Source of the DNA: an uncultured Bacteroidales bacterium
GTDB lineage: Bacteria > Bacteroidota > Bacteroidia > Bacteroidales > Bacteroidaceae
Direction of reading: 5' to 3'
Assembly (NCBI GenBank): GCA_902788315.1
Contig: CADAJS010000016.1
Location: 1-64,000 of the forward strand
Length of the DNA stretch: 64,000 nucleotides
Under the pieces are notes generated by a model, which was given only the letters and a program-made list of their open reading frames with translations, ran no database searches and was not told where the DNA came from. This document shows, piece by piece, positions 8,964-18,148 of the stretch (positions are counted from its first letter, which is position 1; each line of letters starts with the position of its first letter). The position numbers were made by a program, and so were the translations under genes.

Positions 8964-10016
8964 ATGACACAGGAAGTCATCATCTGCCACAATCTGGAAT
9001 CCGACCTGGAACAAGCCGTCGAGAGATGTCCGCACGACCGTCTCTTCGTTCTGGCGGACACCACCACCCGCGAACTTTGCTGGCCCGTAGTCAGCCATTT
9101 TGCCTGCATGCAGGGAGCAAGGCTCATCACCATAGGAGCCACCGACGAGCACAAGACACTCGACACGCTCGCCCATGTGTGGACGGCTCTGCAAGAAGGG
9201 GGAGCCTCGCGGCACAGCCTGATGGTCAATCTGGGCGGCGGCATGGTCACAGACCTGGGCGGCTTTGCAGCCAGCACCTTCAAGCGCGGCATCGCCTACA
9301 TTAATATTCCCACCACACTGCTCAGCATGGTGGATGCCAGCGTGGGAGGCAAGACGGGCATCAATTTCGGAGGACTGAAGAACGAGATCGGTGTCTTCAA
9401 CTGTGCCCGTACGGTATTGCTCGACACAGACTTTCTCCACACGCTCGACGACAGGAACATCCTCTCGGGCTATGCCGAGATGCTCAAGCACGGCCTCATC
9501 AGCGACGTGGCACACTGGGCCGAACTGCTGCGTTTCCCACTCGAAGATATGGACTATGCAACCCTGCAGCAGATGGTGGCACAGAGCGTGGCCATCAAGG
9601 AGCGCATCGTCGAGCAAGACCCCACCGAACAGGGTATCCGCAAGGCTCTCAACCTGGGGCATACCGTCGGACACGCCTTCGAGAGCATGGCTCTGGACCA
9701 AGGCAAGCCTGTGCTCCACGGATATGCCGTGGCATGGGGCTTAGTGTGCGAACTGTATCTGAGTGCACGCATGGCAGGCTTTCCAAAGCAATATCTCACG
9801 CAGACCGTACAATTCATCCGCGAGCACTACGGCACGTTTGCCTTCGACTGCAAGCAATATGGCAAGATCTACGAACTGATGACGCACGACAAGAAGAACG
9901 AAGGAGGCATCATCAACTTCACCCTCCTGGCCGATATCGGCGACATACGTATCAACCAACACGCCACCAAGGAAGATATCATGGACATGCTCGACTTCTT
10001 CCGCGATGGATTCTGA
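8964..10016 (+). CDS. aroB: 3-dehydroquinate synthase AroB
   Basis: This 350-residue cytoplasmic enzyme converts DAHP to 3-dehydroquinate, the second step of the shikimate pathway. The NAD-binding stretch is NLGGGMVTDLGGFAAST, followed by IPTTLLSMVDASVGGKTGIN. The metal and active-site regions are SGYAEMLKHGLI and LNLGHTVGHAFE. Length is normal for the family. The start is set by the promoter at 8901-8931 and gives MTQEVIICHN. A small lipoprotein gene follows after 32 bp, probably in the same transcript. The gene is divergent from the barrel gene to its left. Confidence 0.95.
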   Translation: MTQEVIICHNLESDLEQAVERCPHDRLFVLADTTTRELCWPVVSHFACMQGARLITIGATDEHKTLDTLAHVWTALQEGGASRHSLMVNLGGGMVTDLGGFAASTFKRGIAYINIPTTLLSMVDASVGGKTGINFGGLKNEIGVFNCARTVLLDTDFLHTLDDRNILSGYAEMLKHGLISDVAHWAELLRFPLEDMDYATLQQMVAQSVAIKERIVEQDPTEQGIRKALNLGHTVGHAFESMALDQGKPVLHGYAVAWGLVCELYLSARMAGFPKQYLTQTVQFIREHYGTFAFDCKQYGKIYELMTHDKKNEGGIINFTLLADIGDIRINQHATKEDIMDMLDFFRDGF

Positions 10017-10048
10017 ATCACATTATTAACCCTCAAACATTACACAAA

Positions 10049-10348
10049 ATGAAAAAGAGAATCATGTCTGTCTCTGCAGCACTGGCGTTCGCGCTTTTCT
10101 CCCTGAGCAGCTGCATTACGATTAACAGCGGTGCCGCACTTGCCGAAAAATCCGTCATAGGACCGAAGATGGGCGAGGCCAAGTCCACCATTATCCTGGG
10201 CCTGTGGTCGTCCAAGGGCGAGGAGAACAACATCCAGCAGGCTGCCAAGAATGGTGGCATCAAGCAGGTTACTCAGGTAGAATACGTGGACAAGAGCATC
10301 TTACTGGGTATCGTTATTAAGCATACCACACGCGTTTACGGCGAATAA
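10049..10348 (+). CDS. TRL-like small lipoprotein
   Basis: This 99-residue protein has a lipoprotein signal ending in LSSC (Cys at about residue 24). The rest resembles the TRL-like family, with a GEA(K) segment, an ILGLWSSKGEENNIQQAAKNGGI stretch and a final conserved beta strand. Members are small secreted proteins of unknown function, so I give no role. It follows aroB by 32 bp and probably depends on that promoter. A strong hairpin follows the stop codon. Confidence 0.75.
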   Translation: MKKRIMSVSAALAFALFSLSSCITINSGAALAEKSVIGPKMGEAKSTIILGLWSSKGEENNIQQAAKNGGIKQVTQVEYVDKSILLGIVIKHTTRVYGE

Positions 10349-10365
10349 GCAGGACATATCGAGAA

Positions 10366-10399
10366 AATCGGTCATTAGCCAAACGGCTAATGACCGATT
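10366..10399. terminator. Perfect 15-bp hairpin between convergent genes
   Basis: AATCGGTCATTAGCC (10366-10380), loop AAAC, and its exact complement (10385-10399) form a 15-bp stem. It sits between the plus-strand lipoprotein gene and the minus-strand EnvC-like gene, so it probably ends transcription from both sides. The word AATGACCGATT is shared with 443-453. Confidence 0.75.
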
Positions 10400-10404
10400 C
10401 GGAA

Positions 10405-11760
10405 TTATCGCCCAATCCAAGCCTCGGGATTTAGCTTGGCCGTCTCCTTGCGCAGCTGGAAGTGGAGCACGCAGTTGCCATCAGCATCCGTGGCCACCGT
10501 GCCCAGCACATCACGCGCCTTCACCTTCTGCCCCTTCGTCACGATGACCGACGAGAGGTTGCAATACACGGAGATATAGCTGCCGTGGCGTACGAGGATA
10601 TTCTTCGTGCCGTCAAACTGGAATACCGCGGTTACCTCACCGTCAAACACCGCCCGGGCACGCGCCCCAGGATGTCCCACATAGTTGGTGCCCTTGTTGT
10701 CTAACTGCACGTTCTTCAGTCCCTTCACATTATACACGCCAAAGCGGTTGCCTATCATGTACTGTCCCGTGATGGGAACCGGCAGCCGGCCCTTGTTCTG
10801 CTCGAAGGAGCCGTTCAGCTGACGTTCGGCTGCCGTGAGCCAGCCGCCCTGTTTGCCGCCGTCAGCCTTTTCCGACTTGGCAGGCTTCGTCGATGTTTTG
10901 CCGGACGAGGTGCCCTTGGACGATGTCTTTCCCGTGGATTTTTTCTTTCGGGCAGCCTCCTCGGCCGCCTTCTTGCGCGCCGCCTCTTCGGCACGCTTGC
11001 GTGCCTGCTCTATTTCGTAGGCAATCAGGTCGTCAATCTTCTTGTTCAGCGCCGTCAGCTGTTTCTGCTGCTGAGCCACCTTGTCGGCCAGTCCCGACTC
11101 CTGCTGTTTGAGCCCTTCCACACGCTTCTGTTCACGTATCTGCTGTGTGTTCAGCTGTTTGCGCTGGCTCATCACCTCGCGCAGCAGGTCGTTCATCTCG
11201 CTCTTGGATGCCAGCAGGCGGTTCTCATCCTTGAGCAGCTCCACCTGCTTGCCCACAATCTGTTCGGTGAGTTGATACTGATAGAGTGCGTATTCACGGG
11301 CATAGCGTGCACGCCGGTACATTTGGGTGACATTACCGGAAGACAGGATAAAGATGAGCGGACTGTTCTGTGTGCGTCGTGTGCGGGCATAACGCACGGC
11401 CTGCTTCAGCTTTTCGCGCTTTGCACGCAACTCCTTCTCCCCCGACTTGATACGTTCCTGCAATTTGCCAATCTCGCCCTCCAGGCTGTTCATCTCCGAT
11501 TCGAGCTGGCGTATGTAGTTGAGGCGCGTGTCCATCTGCATGTCGAGAAAGCTGAGGCTCTGCTGCCCCGTGCGCACCTTCTGCTTTGTCTGATCCAGAT
11601 CGGCTTTGGCCTTGTTGAGCGTCTTCTGCAGTTCCGTCTTCTGCGCTTTCAGTGCCTGTACTTTCTTGCTGTTCTGGGCATACGAAGTCACAGCACAGAG
11701 CAAGACGAGCCATAGGCATAAAAACCTGCACTGCCTAAGAACCGATTCCGGCAACAGCAT
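10405..11760 (-). CDS. EnvC-like murein hydrolase activator (coiled coil plus degenerate LytM/M23)
   Basis: This 451-residue exported protein has a signal peptide ending at SYAQ and a long coiled coil (about residues 30-250, rich in Lys, Gln, Glu and Leu). A low-complexity Lys/Ala/Ser/Thr linker follows, then a C-terminal LytM/M23 domain (about 325-450). The zinc ligands of active M23 enzymes are missing: no HxxxD is visible, and the final HxH is HFQ. That is the pattern of EnvC/NlpD-type activators, which stimulate amidases at the septum instead of cutting peptidoglycan themselves. It is the last gene of the long minus operon. An alternative start at 11790 would add ten residues before the signal peptide. 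Confidence 0.88.
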   Translation of the reverse strand: MLLPESVLRQCRFLCLWLVLLCAVTSYAQNSKKVQALKAQKTELQKTLNKAKADLDQTKQKVRTGQQSLSFLDMQMDTRLNYIRQLESEMNSLEGEIGKLQERIKSGEKELRAKREKLKQAVRYARTRRTQNSPLIFILSSGNVTQMYRRARYAREYALYQYQLTEQIVGKQVELLKDENRLLASKSEMNDLLREVMSQRKQLNTQQIREQKRVEGLKQQESGLADKVAQQQKQLTALNKKIDDLIAYEIEQARKRAEEAARKKAAEEAARKKKSTGKTSSKGTSSGKTSTKPAKSEKADGGKQGGWLTAAERQLNGSFEQNKGRLPVPITGQYMIGNRFGVYNVKGLKNVQLDNKGTNYVGHPGARARAVFDGEVTAVFQFDGTKNILVRHGSYISVYCNLSSVIVTKGQKVKARDVLGTVATDADGNCVLHFQLRKETAKLNPEAWIGR

Positions 11761-11796
11761 GTATATATATAATATGGTACGCGCGCGCATGCGAAA

Positions 11797-12675
11797 TTAC
11801 TTTGCCATATTCATTATTCGTTTGAACACCGTCTCGGGTGACACCTGAGTAAACTTCTTATTGGGTGTCGTGCGTGTCTCCCACTTGCTATCGGTCTTTA
11901 TATTGCTCAGGTTGAACGTGGCCTTCACTGGCTTCGACGCACTGTTCAGCTGCACCTGCATGCACGTTGGGAAACTTTGGCGGCTTACCTCACCGTAGTC
12001 CAGATACTGCCAGTCGAGAGCCGGCGAATCCTCATTGCGGCCAGAGAACGAGGTGCGTCGCACCAAGCCGTTGGTCACGTCGGCAAGGAACGTGAGCACT
12101 ACCTGTCCGCCATCTCGGTTCACGAGTTTTACATCCTCTCCCTCCATGCTTTTCTGGAAATGCTTCGAGGCAGGAGCTTCGCCCTTGTCGCCCAGGATAA
12201 AGAGCTCGTCCCAGAAGAGCGACTGGAAGGTGTAGAAGTCGATACCGTTTCGCCGCATGAAGTCAATATCATCGAAGGAAGCCTTCACGTATTGCTGCCC
12301 CACGCGATCCACGACCATGAAGTAGTCGGGAGTGATTTCCATACGCCCCACCTCGAGCAGTCCCAAGGCCACCAACGAGACCTGTATCACATCGTCGCGC
12401 TTCATGCGCAGGTGGCCACCCACGTTCACCGACTTACCTCCAGCTTCGAGCGCCAGACTGAGGCGTGCCGTGACGTTCTCGACATTCACCCTGTGGTCAT
12501 TGACCTGCTGCACCACACGCTCCATGGCGCGTGCGGCATGTTCCACAGCGTCTCCGCCTGCCACACCAGCCTCAAGTGCTTTCTTCCGGCTGCCACAGGC
12601 AGCAAAGAGGAGGAGCAGAGACAAACTGAGGGCCAGACGGCTGAGATTGAAGGGATGTGTCGTATGTATCTTCAT
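11797..12675 (-). CDS. DUF4292 family lipoprotein (LolB-like fold)
   Basis: This 292-residue lipoprotein has its signal ending in FAAC (Cys about 27). The body matches the DUF4292 family of Bacteroidota, with GGHLRMKRDDVIQVSL, the LGLLEVGRMEITPDYFMVVDR stretch and a later DYGEV segment. The family is thought to share the LolA/LolB half-barrel, so a role in envelope lipoprotein or lipid handling is possible but unproven. It lies between the TPR gene (24 bp upstream) and the EnvC-like gene, an arrangement I believe is common in Bacteroidales. Confidence 0.85.
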   Translation of the reverse strand: MKIHTTHPFNLSRLALSLSLLLLFAACGSRKKALEAGVAGGDAVEHAARAMERVVQQVNDHRVNVENVTARLSLALEAGGKSVNVGGHLRMKRDDVIQVSLVALGLLEVGRMEITPDYFMVVDRVGQQYVKASFDDIDFMRRNGIDFYTFQSLFWDELFILGDKGEAPASKHFQKSMEGEDVKLVNRDGGQVVLTFLADVTNGLVRRTSFSGRNEDSPALDWQYLDYGEVSRQSFPTCMQVQLNSASKPVKATFNLSNIKTDSKWETRTTPNKKFTQVSPETVFKRIMNMAK

Positions 12676-12699
12676 CGTTTGAAAGATATTTGAGGAGGA

Positions 12700-14427
12700 T
12701 TATTTCACGTATTTCTTTTTCTTCAGTTTCTTGTGCAGCAGCGGAGTGCAACTCTCGTCGGCCTTCTGCACAGCCAGACGCCAATAGCGCAGGGCCACGT
12801 CGGACAGTCCGTTGAGCATATAGATGTCTCCGGCATGTTCGAGCAACACGCCTGTCACCTGTTCGTCGGTCATGAGCGTATCGTCCGTTGCGTCGGGAGG
12901 TACCACCTTGTCTATATAGATACGTGCCGCTGCGTAGTCCTTCTTCATGAAGAGAATCCAAGCATACGTGTCCAGGTAGTTCACATTGTCCGGCTCGGCT
13001 TTGATGGCCCGATAGCTCATCTCCTCGGCGCGGTCCAGCTGTTCGTCGCGCAGGCTCAGGTAGTAGGCATAGTTATTCAGCACGCTGGCGTTGTCATCCA
13101 TATAAACGAGTGCCGAGTCGTATGCGGCAAAGGTTTTCTCATAGGAATGCTCCTCGCTCTGCTTGGCATAGAGGTCGCCCAGGATGCTGAACATATCCGA
13201 CACCAGCTGTCCGTTCCCTTCGTCGCTCTTCGTGCGAAGCCCCTGTTCCAGGGCCTCGATGGCCTCCTGCGTCTTGTCCTGCTGGATGAGAGCCAGGGCG
13301 AGATAGTAGGGATATCCCAGTTCCTCGGGCCGATAGTTCACTCCGCGTCGGCAGATGTCCTCCATGCCGGCGAAATCGTTGCGCGAGGCATAATGCTTCA
13401 AGAGCTCGGAGAGAGCCAACTGGCTGCCAGGATCGACGTCAAGAATACGGAGGAGTGTGGAATCGACAGCCAGTTCGTCGGCTTTGACAAATGACTGGTA
13501 GGCAGCCTTCAGGATAAGTATCTGTGCGTTCTGCTGCGGCATGGCCAGCACGGCATCAAAGGCACGTTCGAGGGACGGACGCAGAGTGGAGTCGCGCCGG
13601 GTCTTCTCGATGTAGTCGCGCATCAGCATCACACGCAACGTATTCTCTGTGCCCTCGTCATAGAGCAGCGAGTCGCGCAGGTGGTCGAAGCGAGCCATGT
13701 CGTGAGCCGACTGGTAGTAGTCAAGCAAGGCCAGCTGCAGATAGGCGTTTGTAGGTTCTGTGCGCTGTACTTCCTGATATAGGCTGTCGGCGCGTTCCAG
13801 ATTGCCTGCCTTGCGATACTGGTTGCCTACGATGACCTTCGTGTTCATGTCGTGGGGAAATTCGTCGAGCAGCGCCTGCAGCTCGGCATCGGCCTTCTCT
13901 GCCTGTTCCATCTCCATATAATAGTCGGCCTTCTCGATACTCAGCTGTGCCGACTTTCCTTCGAGCAGCTCGATGCGGTCCAGGGTGGCCACTGCATCTG
14001 CGGTGCGTCCCACGGTATGGTATATTGTGGCCAGGCGCTCCAGAATGTCCGAGCGGCGTGTCTGTATCGCCGCCATGCGCTCCAGTACCGGGATGACGTT
14101 CTCCGTATCACGCTGGTCGAGATAGAGTGCAGCCAGCGTTTCCAGATACCAGGGATTATCCGGAGCCAGTTCGGTGGCTCGCTTCAGCAAGGGGAGTCCC
14201 AGCGTGTCCTCACGCATGTAGAGATGGATAAGGCCAAGGTTGTACATAGCCTCGGCTGCATCAGGGTTGATATCGAGACAGTGCTGGTAAAGCTCGGCAG
14301 CGGTCGTGAAGTCCTCGGCCAGACGGTACTTCTCTGCTTCGAGATAGAAATAGTCGAAGCGTGTCTGGGCAGATGCCGACAGCCAAGCCAGCAACAGCCA
14401 CTGCATTATAAGGAGGGCTCTTTTCAT
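12700..14427 (-). CDS. Secreted tetratricopeptide-repeat protein
   Basis: This 575-residue protein has a signal peptide (ending ASAQ, about residue 21) and about a dozen TPR-type helical hairpins over its whole length. Examples are AEAMYNLGLIHLYM, ELAPDNPWYLETLAALY, NNYAYYLSLRDEQLDRAEEM and NYLDTYAWILFMKKDYAAARIYI. There is no enzymatic domain. TPR proteins are periplasmic scaffolds for protein complexes. Its place between dut and the DUF4292 and EnvC-like genes suggests an envelope assembly role, but no partner can be named from sequence. Confidence 0.88.
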   Translation of the reverse strand: MKRALLIMQWLLLAWLSASAQTRFDYFYLEAEKYRLAEDFTTAAELYQHCLDINPDAAEAMYNLGLIHLYMREDTLGLPLLKRATELAPDNPWYLETLAALYLDQRDTENVIPVLERMAAIQTRRSDILERLATIYHTVGRTADAVATLDRIELLEGKSAQLSIEKADYYMEMEQAEKADAELQALLDEFPHDMNTKVIVGNQYRKAGNLERADSLYQEVQRTEPTNAYLQLALLDYYQSAHDMARFDHLRDSLLYDEGTENTLRVMLMRDYIEKTRRDSTLRPSLERAFDAVLAMPQQNAQILILKAAYQSFVKADELAVDSTLLRILDVDPGSQLALSELLKHYASRNDFAGMEDICRRGVNYRPEELGYPYYLALALIQQDKTQEAIEALEQGLRTKSDEGNGQLVSDMFSILGDLYAKQSEEHSYEKTFAAYDSALVYMDDNASVLNNYAYYLSLRDEQLDRAEEMSYRAIKAEPDNVNYLDTYAWILFMKKDYAAARIYIDKVVPPDATDDTLMTDEQVTGVLLEHAGDIYMLNGLSDVALRYWRLAVQKADESCTPLLHKKLKKKKYVK

Positions 14428-14443
14428 TCCTGCTGCTACCCTT

Positions 14444-14878
14444 TCACTTCACTCCCGAGTGTCCGAATCCACCTGCGCCACGCTCGGTCTCGTCCAGCAC
14501 GTCCACGGTCTCCCATTCGGCCTGCTCGTGGCGGGCAATCACCATCTGGGCGATACGCTCTCCATCGTTGATAACGAAGGAATCGTGCGACAGATTGACC
14601 AGGATGACACATATCTCGCCGCGATAGTCCGCGTCGATGGTGCCAGGCGAGTTTAGCACGGTGATGCCCTTCTTCAATGCGAGGCCGCTGCGAGGGCGCA
14701 CCTGTGCCTCCACGCCTGCGGGCAGCGAGATGAAGAGACCCGTGGGAACCAGACAACGCTCAAGGGGAGAGAGCGTGATGGGCGACTCCAGATTGGCACG
14801 CAGGTCGACACCGGCCGACTGTGCCGTAGCATATTCGGGCAGCGCATGATGGCTGCGATTGATGATTTTTACTTTCAT
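14444..14878 (-). CDS. dut: dUTP diphosphatase (trimeric dUTPase)
   Basis: This 144-residue enzyme hydrolyses dUTP to dUMP and pyrophosphate, keeping uracil out of DNA and supplying dTMP synthesis. The five family motifs are recognisable: [19 protein letters not shown], the region [25 protein letters not shown], and the C-terminal arm GAGGFGHSG that closes over the active site. Length is standard. The start codon overlaps the stop of the dGTPase gene by 4 bp (ATGA), so the two nucleotide-pool enzymes are translationally coupled. Confidence 0.97.
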   Translation of the reverse strand: MKVKIINRSHHALPEYATAQSAGVDLRANLESPITLSPLERCLVPTGLFISLPAGVEAQVRPRSGLALKKGITVLNSPGTIDADYRGEICVILVNLSHDSFVINDGERIAQMVIARHEQAEWETVDVLDETERGAGGFGHSGVK

Positions 14879-16230
14879 ACGATAGGGAGGCTCATGCCAT
14901 TGATTTTACGATAGAGGTCGAGGGCATAGACATCTGTCATGCCGCTGATATAGTCCAGGACTGCCATGAGGCGTCCGTAGAGGGTGGCCGAACGTATGTC
15001 ATACTGCGGGCTCACGCGGTTGATGAGCAGCTTGGAGAAGGCGTGGTCCGTGTGTGTCACAGCCTTGACCATGAGGTCGGTCAGTGTGGAGATCACACGA
15101 TAGCCCGCTATCTCGATGTCCACCACGTCCTTGCAGTGATATATCTTGGCCTCGGCGGTGGCAGCGCATTGGCGGTAGGCCTGGCGCGGCACGTCGGAGA
15201 TGTGCTTGATGAGTGCGCCCTGGAAGGTGCCGGCCAGCAGTTCGGCCTCATGCTCCACAAAGACGCGCACGCACTCCTGTTCCAGACAATTGATGACGCA
15301 CGAGCGCAGATAGACCACCTGCTCATTGATATCATCGAGGCTCTGCATGCGAGTCTCGATGCGCGAACGCTGCTCTCCGTCGAAGAAGCCGAGCAGGAGC
15401 TGGCGGGTCTCGTCGGTGGTCAGGATCTTCAGCTTGTGGGCATCCTCGATATCCATAATCTCGTAGCAAATGTCATCGGCCGCCTCCACGAGGAATACCA
15501 GCGGATAGCGCACATAGCGGCAGCCGGCGTCCGTCGCCTCAAGGGGCAGGATGCCCAGTTCGCCGGCAATGCGGCAGAAGTCGGCAATCTCACTGCGGAA
15601 GAAGCCGAACTTGCCTTTCTCGCCTGCAAAGTTGGAGGTGAAGGGGTACTTGACGATACTGGCCAGCGTGCTGTAGGTCATCACGAATCCACCCTCGCGA
15701 CGACCCAGGAAGTGATGGGTGAGCAGGCGAAAAGCGTTGGCATTGCCCTCGAAATGTATGAGGTCTTGCCACTGCTCGGAAGTGAGCGAGTCGCCGGTCT
15801 CGGTGCAGAGATAGTCCTTGAGATAGGCTCCCTCGCCCTCGCGGAAGTAGGCTTGGATGGCGCGCTCACCGCTATGGCCAAAGGGAGGATTGCCCAGGTC
15901 GTGAGCCAGACAGGCGGCGCTGACGATATTGCCCATCTCGGAGAGGTGCGTGTCGCGCAGTTCGGGATGAAGTTCGAGCAGCTGGCGGCTGACATCATTG
16001 CCCAGACTGCGACCCACGCTGCTCACCTCCAGACTGTGCGTCAATCTGTTATGCACGAAGATACTGCCTGGCAGGGGGAACACCTGCGTCTTGTTCTGCA
16101 GGCGGCGGAATGGGGCCGAGAAGATGAGGCGGTCGTAGTCGCGCTGAAATTCGGTGCGGTCGTCCTTGCGGTGCGGAGCGTTCTCCTGCCCGAGTCGTTT
16201 GTTGGAGAGTAGCTGGCCCCAGTTCATCAT
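14875..16230 (-). CDS. dgt: Deoxyguanosinetriphosphate triphosphohydrolase (dGTPase, HD family)
   Basis: This 451-residue HD-superfamily enzyme should hydrolyse dGTP (possibly other dNTPs) to the deoxynucleoside and triphosphate. The metal-binding motif is complete: [18 protein letters not shown] (about residues 59-76) and [16 protein letters not shown] (about 110-125). [13 protein letters not shown] near residue 41 is typical of the family. It overlaps the upstream acyltransferase gene by 4 bp (ATGA) and dut downstream by 4 bp, so all three are coupled. Length fits the shorter, type-2-like dGTPases. Confidence 0.94.
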   Translation of the reverse strand: MMNWGQLLSNKRLGQENAPHRKDDRTEFQRDYDRLIFSAPFRRLQNKTQVFPLPGSIFVHNRLTHSLEVSSVGRSLGNDVSRQLLELHPELRDTHLSEMGNIVSAACLAHDLGNPPFGHSGERAIQAYFREGEGAYLKDYLCTETGDSLTSEQWQDLIHFEGNANAFRLLTHHFLGRREGGFVMTYSTLASIVKYPFTSNFAGEKGKFGFFRSEIADFCRIAGELGILPLEATDAGCRYVRYPLVFLVEAADDICYEIMDIEDAHKLKILTTDETRQLLLGFFDGEQRSRIETRMQSLDDINEQVVYLRSCVINCLEQECVRVFVEHEAELLAGTFQGALIKHISDVPRQAYRQCAATAEAKIYHCKDVVDIEIAGYRVISTLTDLMVKAVTHTDHAFSKLLINRVSPQYDIRSATLYGRLMAVLDYISGMTDVYALDLYRKINGMSLPIV

Positions 16231-17258
16231 GTGGTCTTCGGCTTATAGAGGATGCGGTTGGCACCGCTCGTTATCTTGATCAGTTCCGGGTGCTCGGCAG
16301 CAAACGTATCGATGTGGCGCATGCGCTTCTCTTCCAGTATCTCGTCCACAGCGATGAGGATTCCCGTCTCCTCCACATCGCCAAAGCCATAGTTGATGGC
16401 CGTGCCGAAGAGTTTCATCGTAGGGCTGAGGCCCATGTAGGCGTTCACTAACGGCGGGATGTTATACCCCAGACGGCGCACCTCGCGGTTCAGTATGCGA
16501 TAGTCCTGCTTGAAATCGTCCTCGCAGAAGAGAGCCTCCAGCTGAGCCGGGTCGCTCTCGATTTGCAAGGGTTTCATCGGCTCGATGAGATGATCCTTGT
16601 CGGCAAAATGCTTGTGGAGGAAGAAGAGTATCATGTCGCGAGCCGTGCGGTCATAGCTGGGATACATCGTAAACTTGCCGAAGAAGTAGCGCACATCGGG
16701 CTGTACCACGGTGAGCGCACCCAGCCCGTCCCACAGGTTGTCCAGCGCGAAGAGTCCCTTGGTGCCCATGCGGCTGCTCTGGTACTCGTAGGTGACAAAA
16801 CTGCGGCCCAGTTCGATGGTGTAGGGCATATACTCCTTCATGAAGCGTTCCGAGAAGCGGAACATGTGACTGGTGGCCAGAATGGGCTGCCCATCGGGTG
16901 TCGTCCGCACTTCGTTGCCCAGCAGGTAGCGGTATCCGCCCAGAATTTCCTGTGCCTCGGGATCCCATACGAGCAGTTGCTTGTAGGGATTCTCCATCGT
17001 GTCAAACTCGTCCAGGTCGAGGCTCTTGCCCGTGCCGCCGCCAGCAGCACGGAAGGCTATTTCACGCAGACGACCCAGTTCGCGCACGACATTGGGCGAG
17101 TCCTGCCAGGTGACCACGTAGATTTCGTTGCCACTCTTGTTCGTCATCCTCAATTTCTTGTCTGGTGTCAGTTCGGCCAACAAGGCTTCACGCGGCACTT
17201 TTTCGATGATATCTTCCATATCTCTGTCTATAGTCTTTCCATTTATGTTGGCTTTCAT
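16227..17258 (-). CDS. GNAT-family N-acyltransferase, GlsB/OlsB-like (amino-acid lipid synthesis)
   Basis: This 343-residue protein resembles the acyl-ACP-dependent N-acyltransferases that attach a 3-hydroxy fatty acid to an amino acid. In Bacteroides the glycine-lipid enzyme GlsB belongs here, and it is often labelled a hemolysin-like protein. Supporting segments are REIAFRAAGGGTGKSLDLDEFD, ILGGYRYLLG, ELGRSFV and KGLFALDNLWDGLG. The PlsC-like gene 60 bp upstream would be the matching O-acyltransferase (GlsA-like), so the pair probably makes glycine or related aminolipids of the membrane. The amino acid used cannot be read from the sequence. The stop overlaps the dgt start. Confidence 0.8.
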   Translation of the reverse strand: MKANINGKTIDRDMEDIIEKVPREALLAELTPDKKLRMTNKSGNEIYVVTWQDSPNVVRELGRLREIAFRAAGGGTGKSLDLDEFDTMENPYKQLLVWDPEAQEILGGYRYLLGNEVRTTPDGQPILATSHMFRFSERFMKEYMPYTIELGRSFVTYEYQSSRMGTKGLFALDNLWDGLGALTVVQPDVRYFFGKFTMYPSYDRTARDMILFFLHKHFADKDHLIEPMKPLQIESDPAQLEALFCEDDFKQDYRILNREVRRLGYNIPPLVNAYMGLSPTMKLFGTAINYGFGDVEETGILIAVDEILEEKRMRHIDTFAAEHPELIKITSGANRILYKPKTT

Positions 17259-17317
17259 AGTTATACTATGCTCATGCCAGTACTAACTATTTCTTCTAAC
17301 CAGTTTTCTATCCTTAC

Positions 17318-18148
17318 TCAAATCTCGTACACGCGGTCTTGCACCCACATGCCCCACTGCTGCGGCGTGCGGCTCTTGTCGAACGTCTCGACAGGTATGG
17401 GACGCCCGATGCGTACCTCATAGTGCCGTCCACGGCTGCGGTACATCTCGTCGGGCAGGAGTGCCATAGCAAAGTTGGGCAGATGGAGACGCTTGCACCA
17501 GCGAGCCACGCTGTAGAAGCGCGAACTGTTCTGTCCGATGAAGTGCACCGGCACGATGTCGCGCCCATGCTGACGGCTTTTCACGACAAACGTCTTGTTC
17601 CAGGGCAGGTCACGAATCGTACCGTCGGCCTGACGCCGGCTGCACAGTCCGGCGGGAAACAGGATGACGTGATTCTCGCCGGCAAAGGCGGTCTCCACCA
17701 TCTCGGGCAGGTTGCGCGCCTGACGGCCTAACTTATTGATGGGCACACAGAGCGGAGCCAGTCCCTTGAGGTTCATCAGCAGGTCGTTCACCAGATAGCG
17801 GATATGGCCATCGTAGACTTCGCCCAGCACCCATCCCAGCGTGACACCGTCGATGGCACCCAGGGGATGATTGCTCACAAAGGTGCACCAGCGGCCGTCC
17901 TTAGGCAGATTCTCGCGCCCCACCACCGTCACCTCGACACCCAGATAGTCCAGCACGCCCTTGCAGAAGGGGACCCCCTCGAGCCCTTGACGCAGGTAAG
18001 CGTTGATGAAGTCCTGATGGATAAGGCGCTTCAGAGCGTTGATGCCCCACTGGGGTACGTAGCGAGCCTTACGTCCCATACGGGCACGTACGATGGCGTC
18101 TAAGTCGATTTCAGTGATTGCCTGCTGGGGTGTCTCGGACATACGCAT
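17318..18148 (-). CDS. PlsC-like acyltransferase, GlsA-like (O-acylation of amino-acid lipid)
   Basis: This 276-residue membrane-associated acyltransferase has the PlsC catalytic motif in the Bacteroidota form FVSNHPLGAIDG (His and Asp), followed by LCVPINKLG and LFPAGLCSRR, the second conserved block. Paired with the GNAT N-acyltransferase downstream, it most likely adds the second fatty acyl chain to an N-acylated amino acid, as GlsA does in Bacteroides. A role in phosphatidic acid synthesis is possible but less likely given the pairing. Its ATG abuts the TGA of the small upstream gene. Met3 (18142) is an alternative start. Confidence 0.8.
   Translation of the reverse strand: MRMSETPQQAITEIDLDAIVRARMGRKARYVPQWGINALKRLIHQDFINAYLRQGLEGVPFCKGVLDYLGVEVTVVGRENLPKDGRWCTFVSNHPLGAIDGVTLGWVLGEVYDGHIRYLVNDLLMNLKGLAPLCVPINKLGRQARNLPEMVETAFAGENHVILFPAGLCSRRQADGTIRDLPWNKTFVVKSRQHGRDIVPVHFIGQNSSRFYSVARWCKRLHLPNFAMALLPDEMYRSRGRHYEVRIGRPIPVETFDKSRTPQQWGMWVQDRVYEI

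Noticed and set aside
15043-16212. Open frame on the plus strand opposite dgt
   Set aside because: dgt has complete HD motifs and 4-bp overlaps with both neighbours, so the antisense frame is a shadow.
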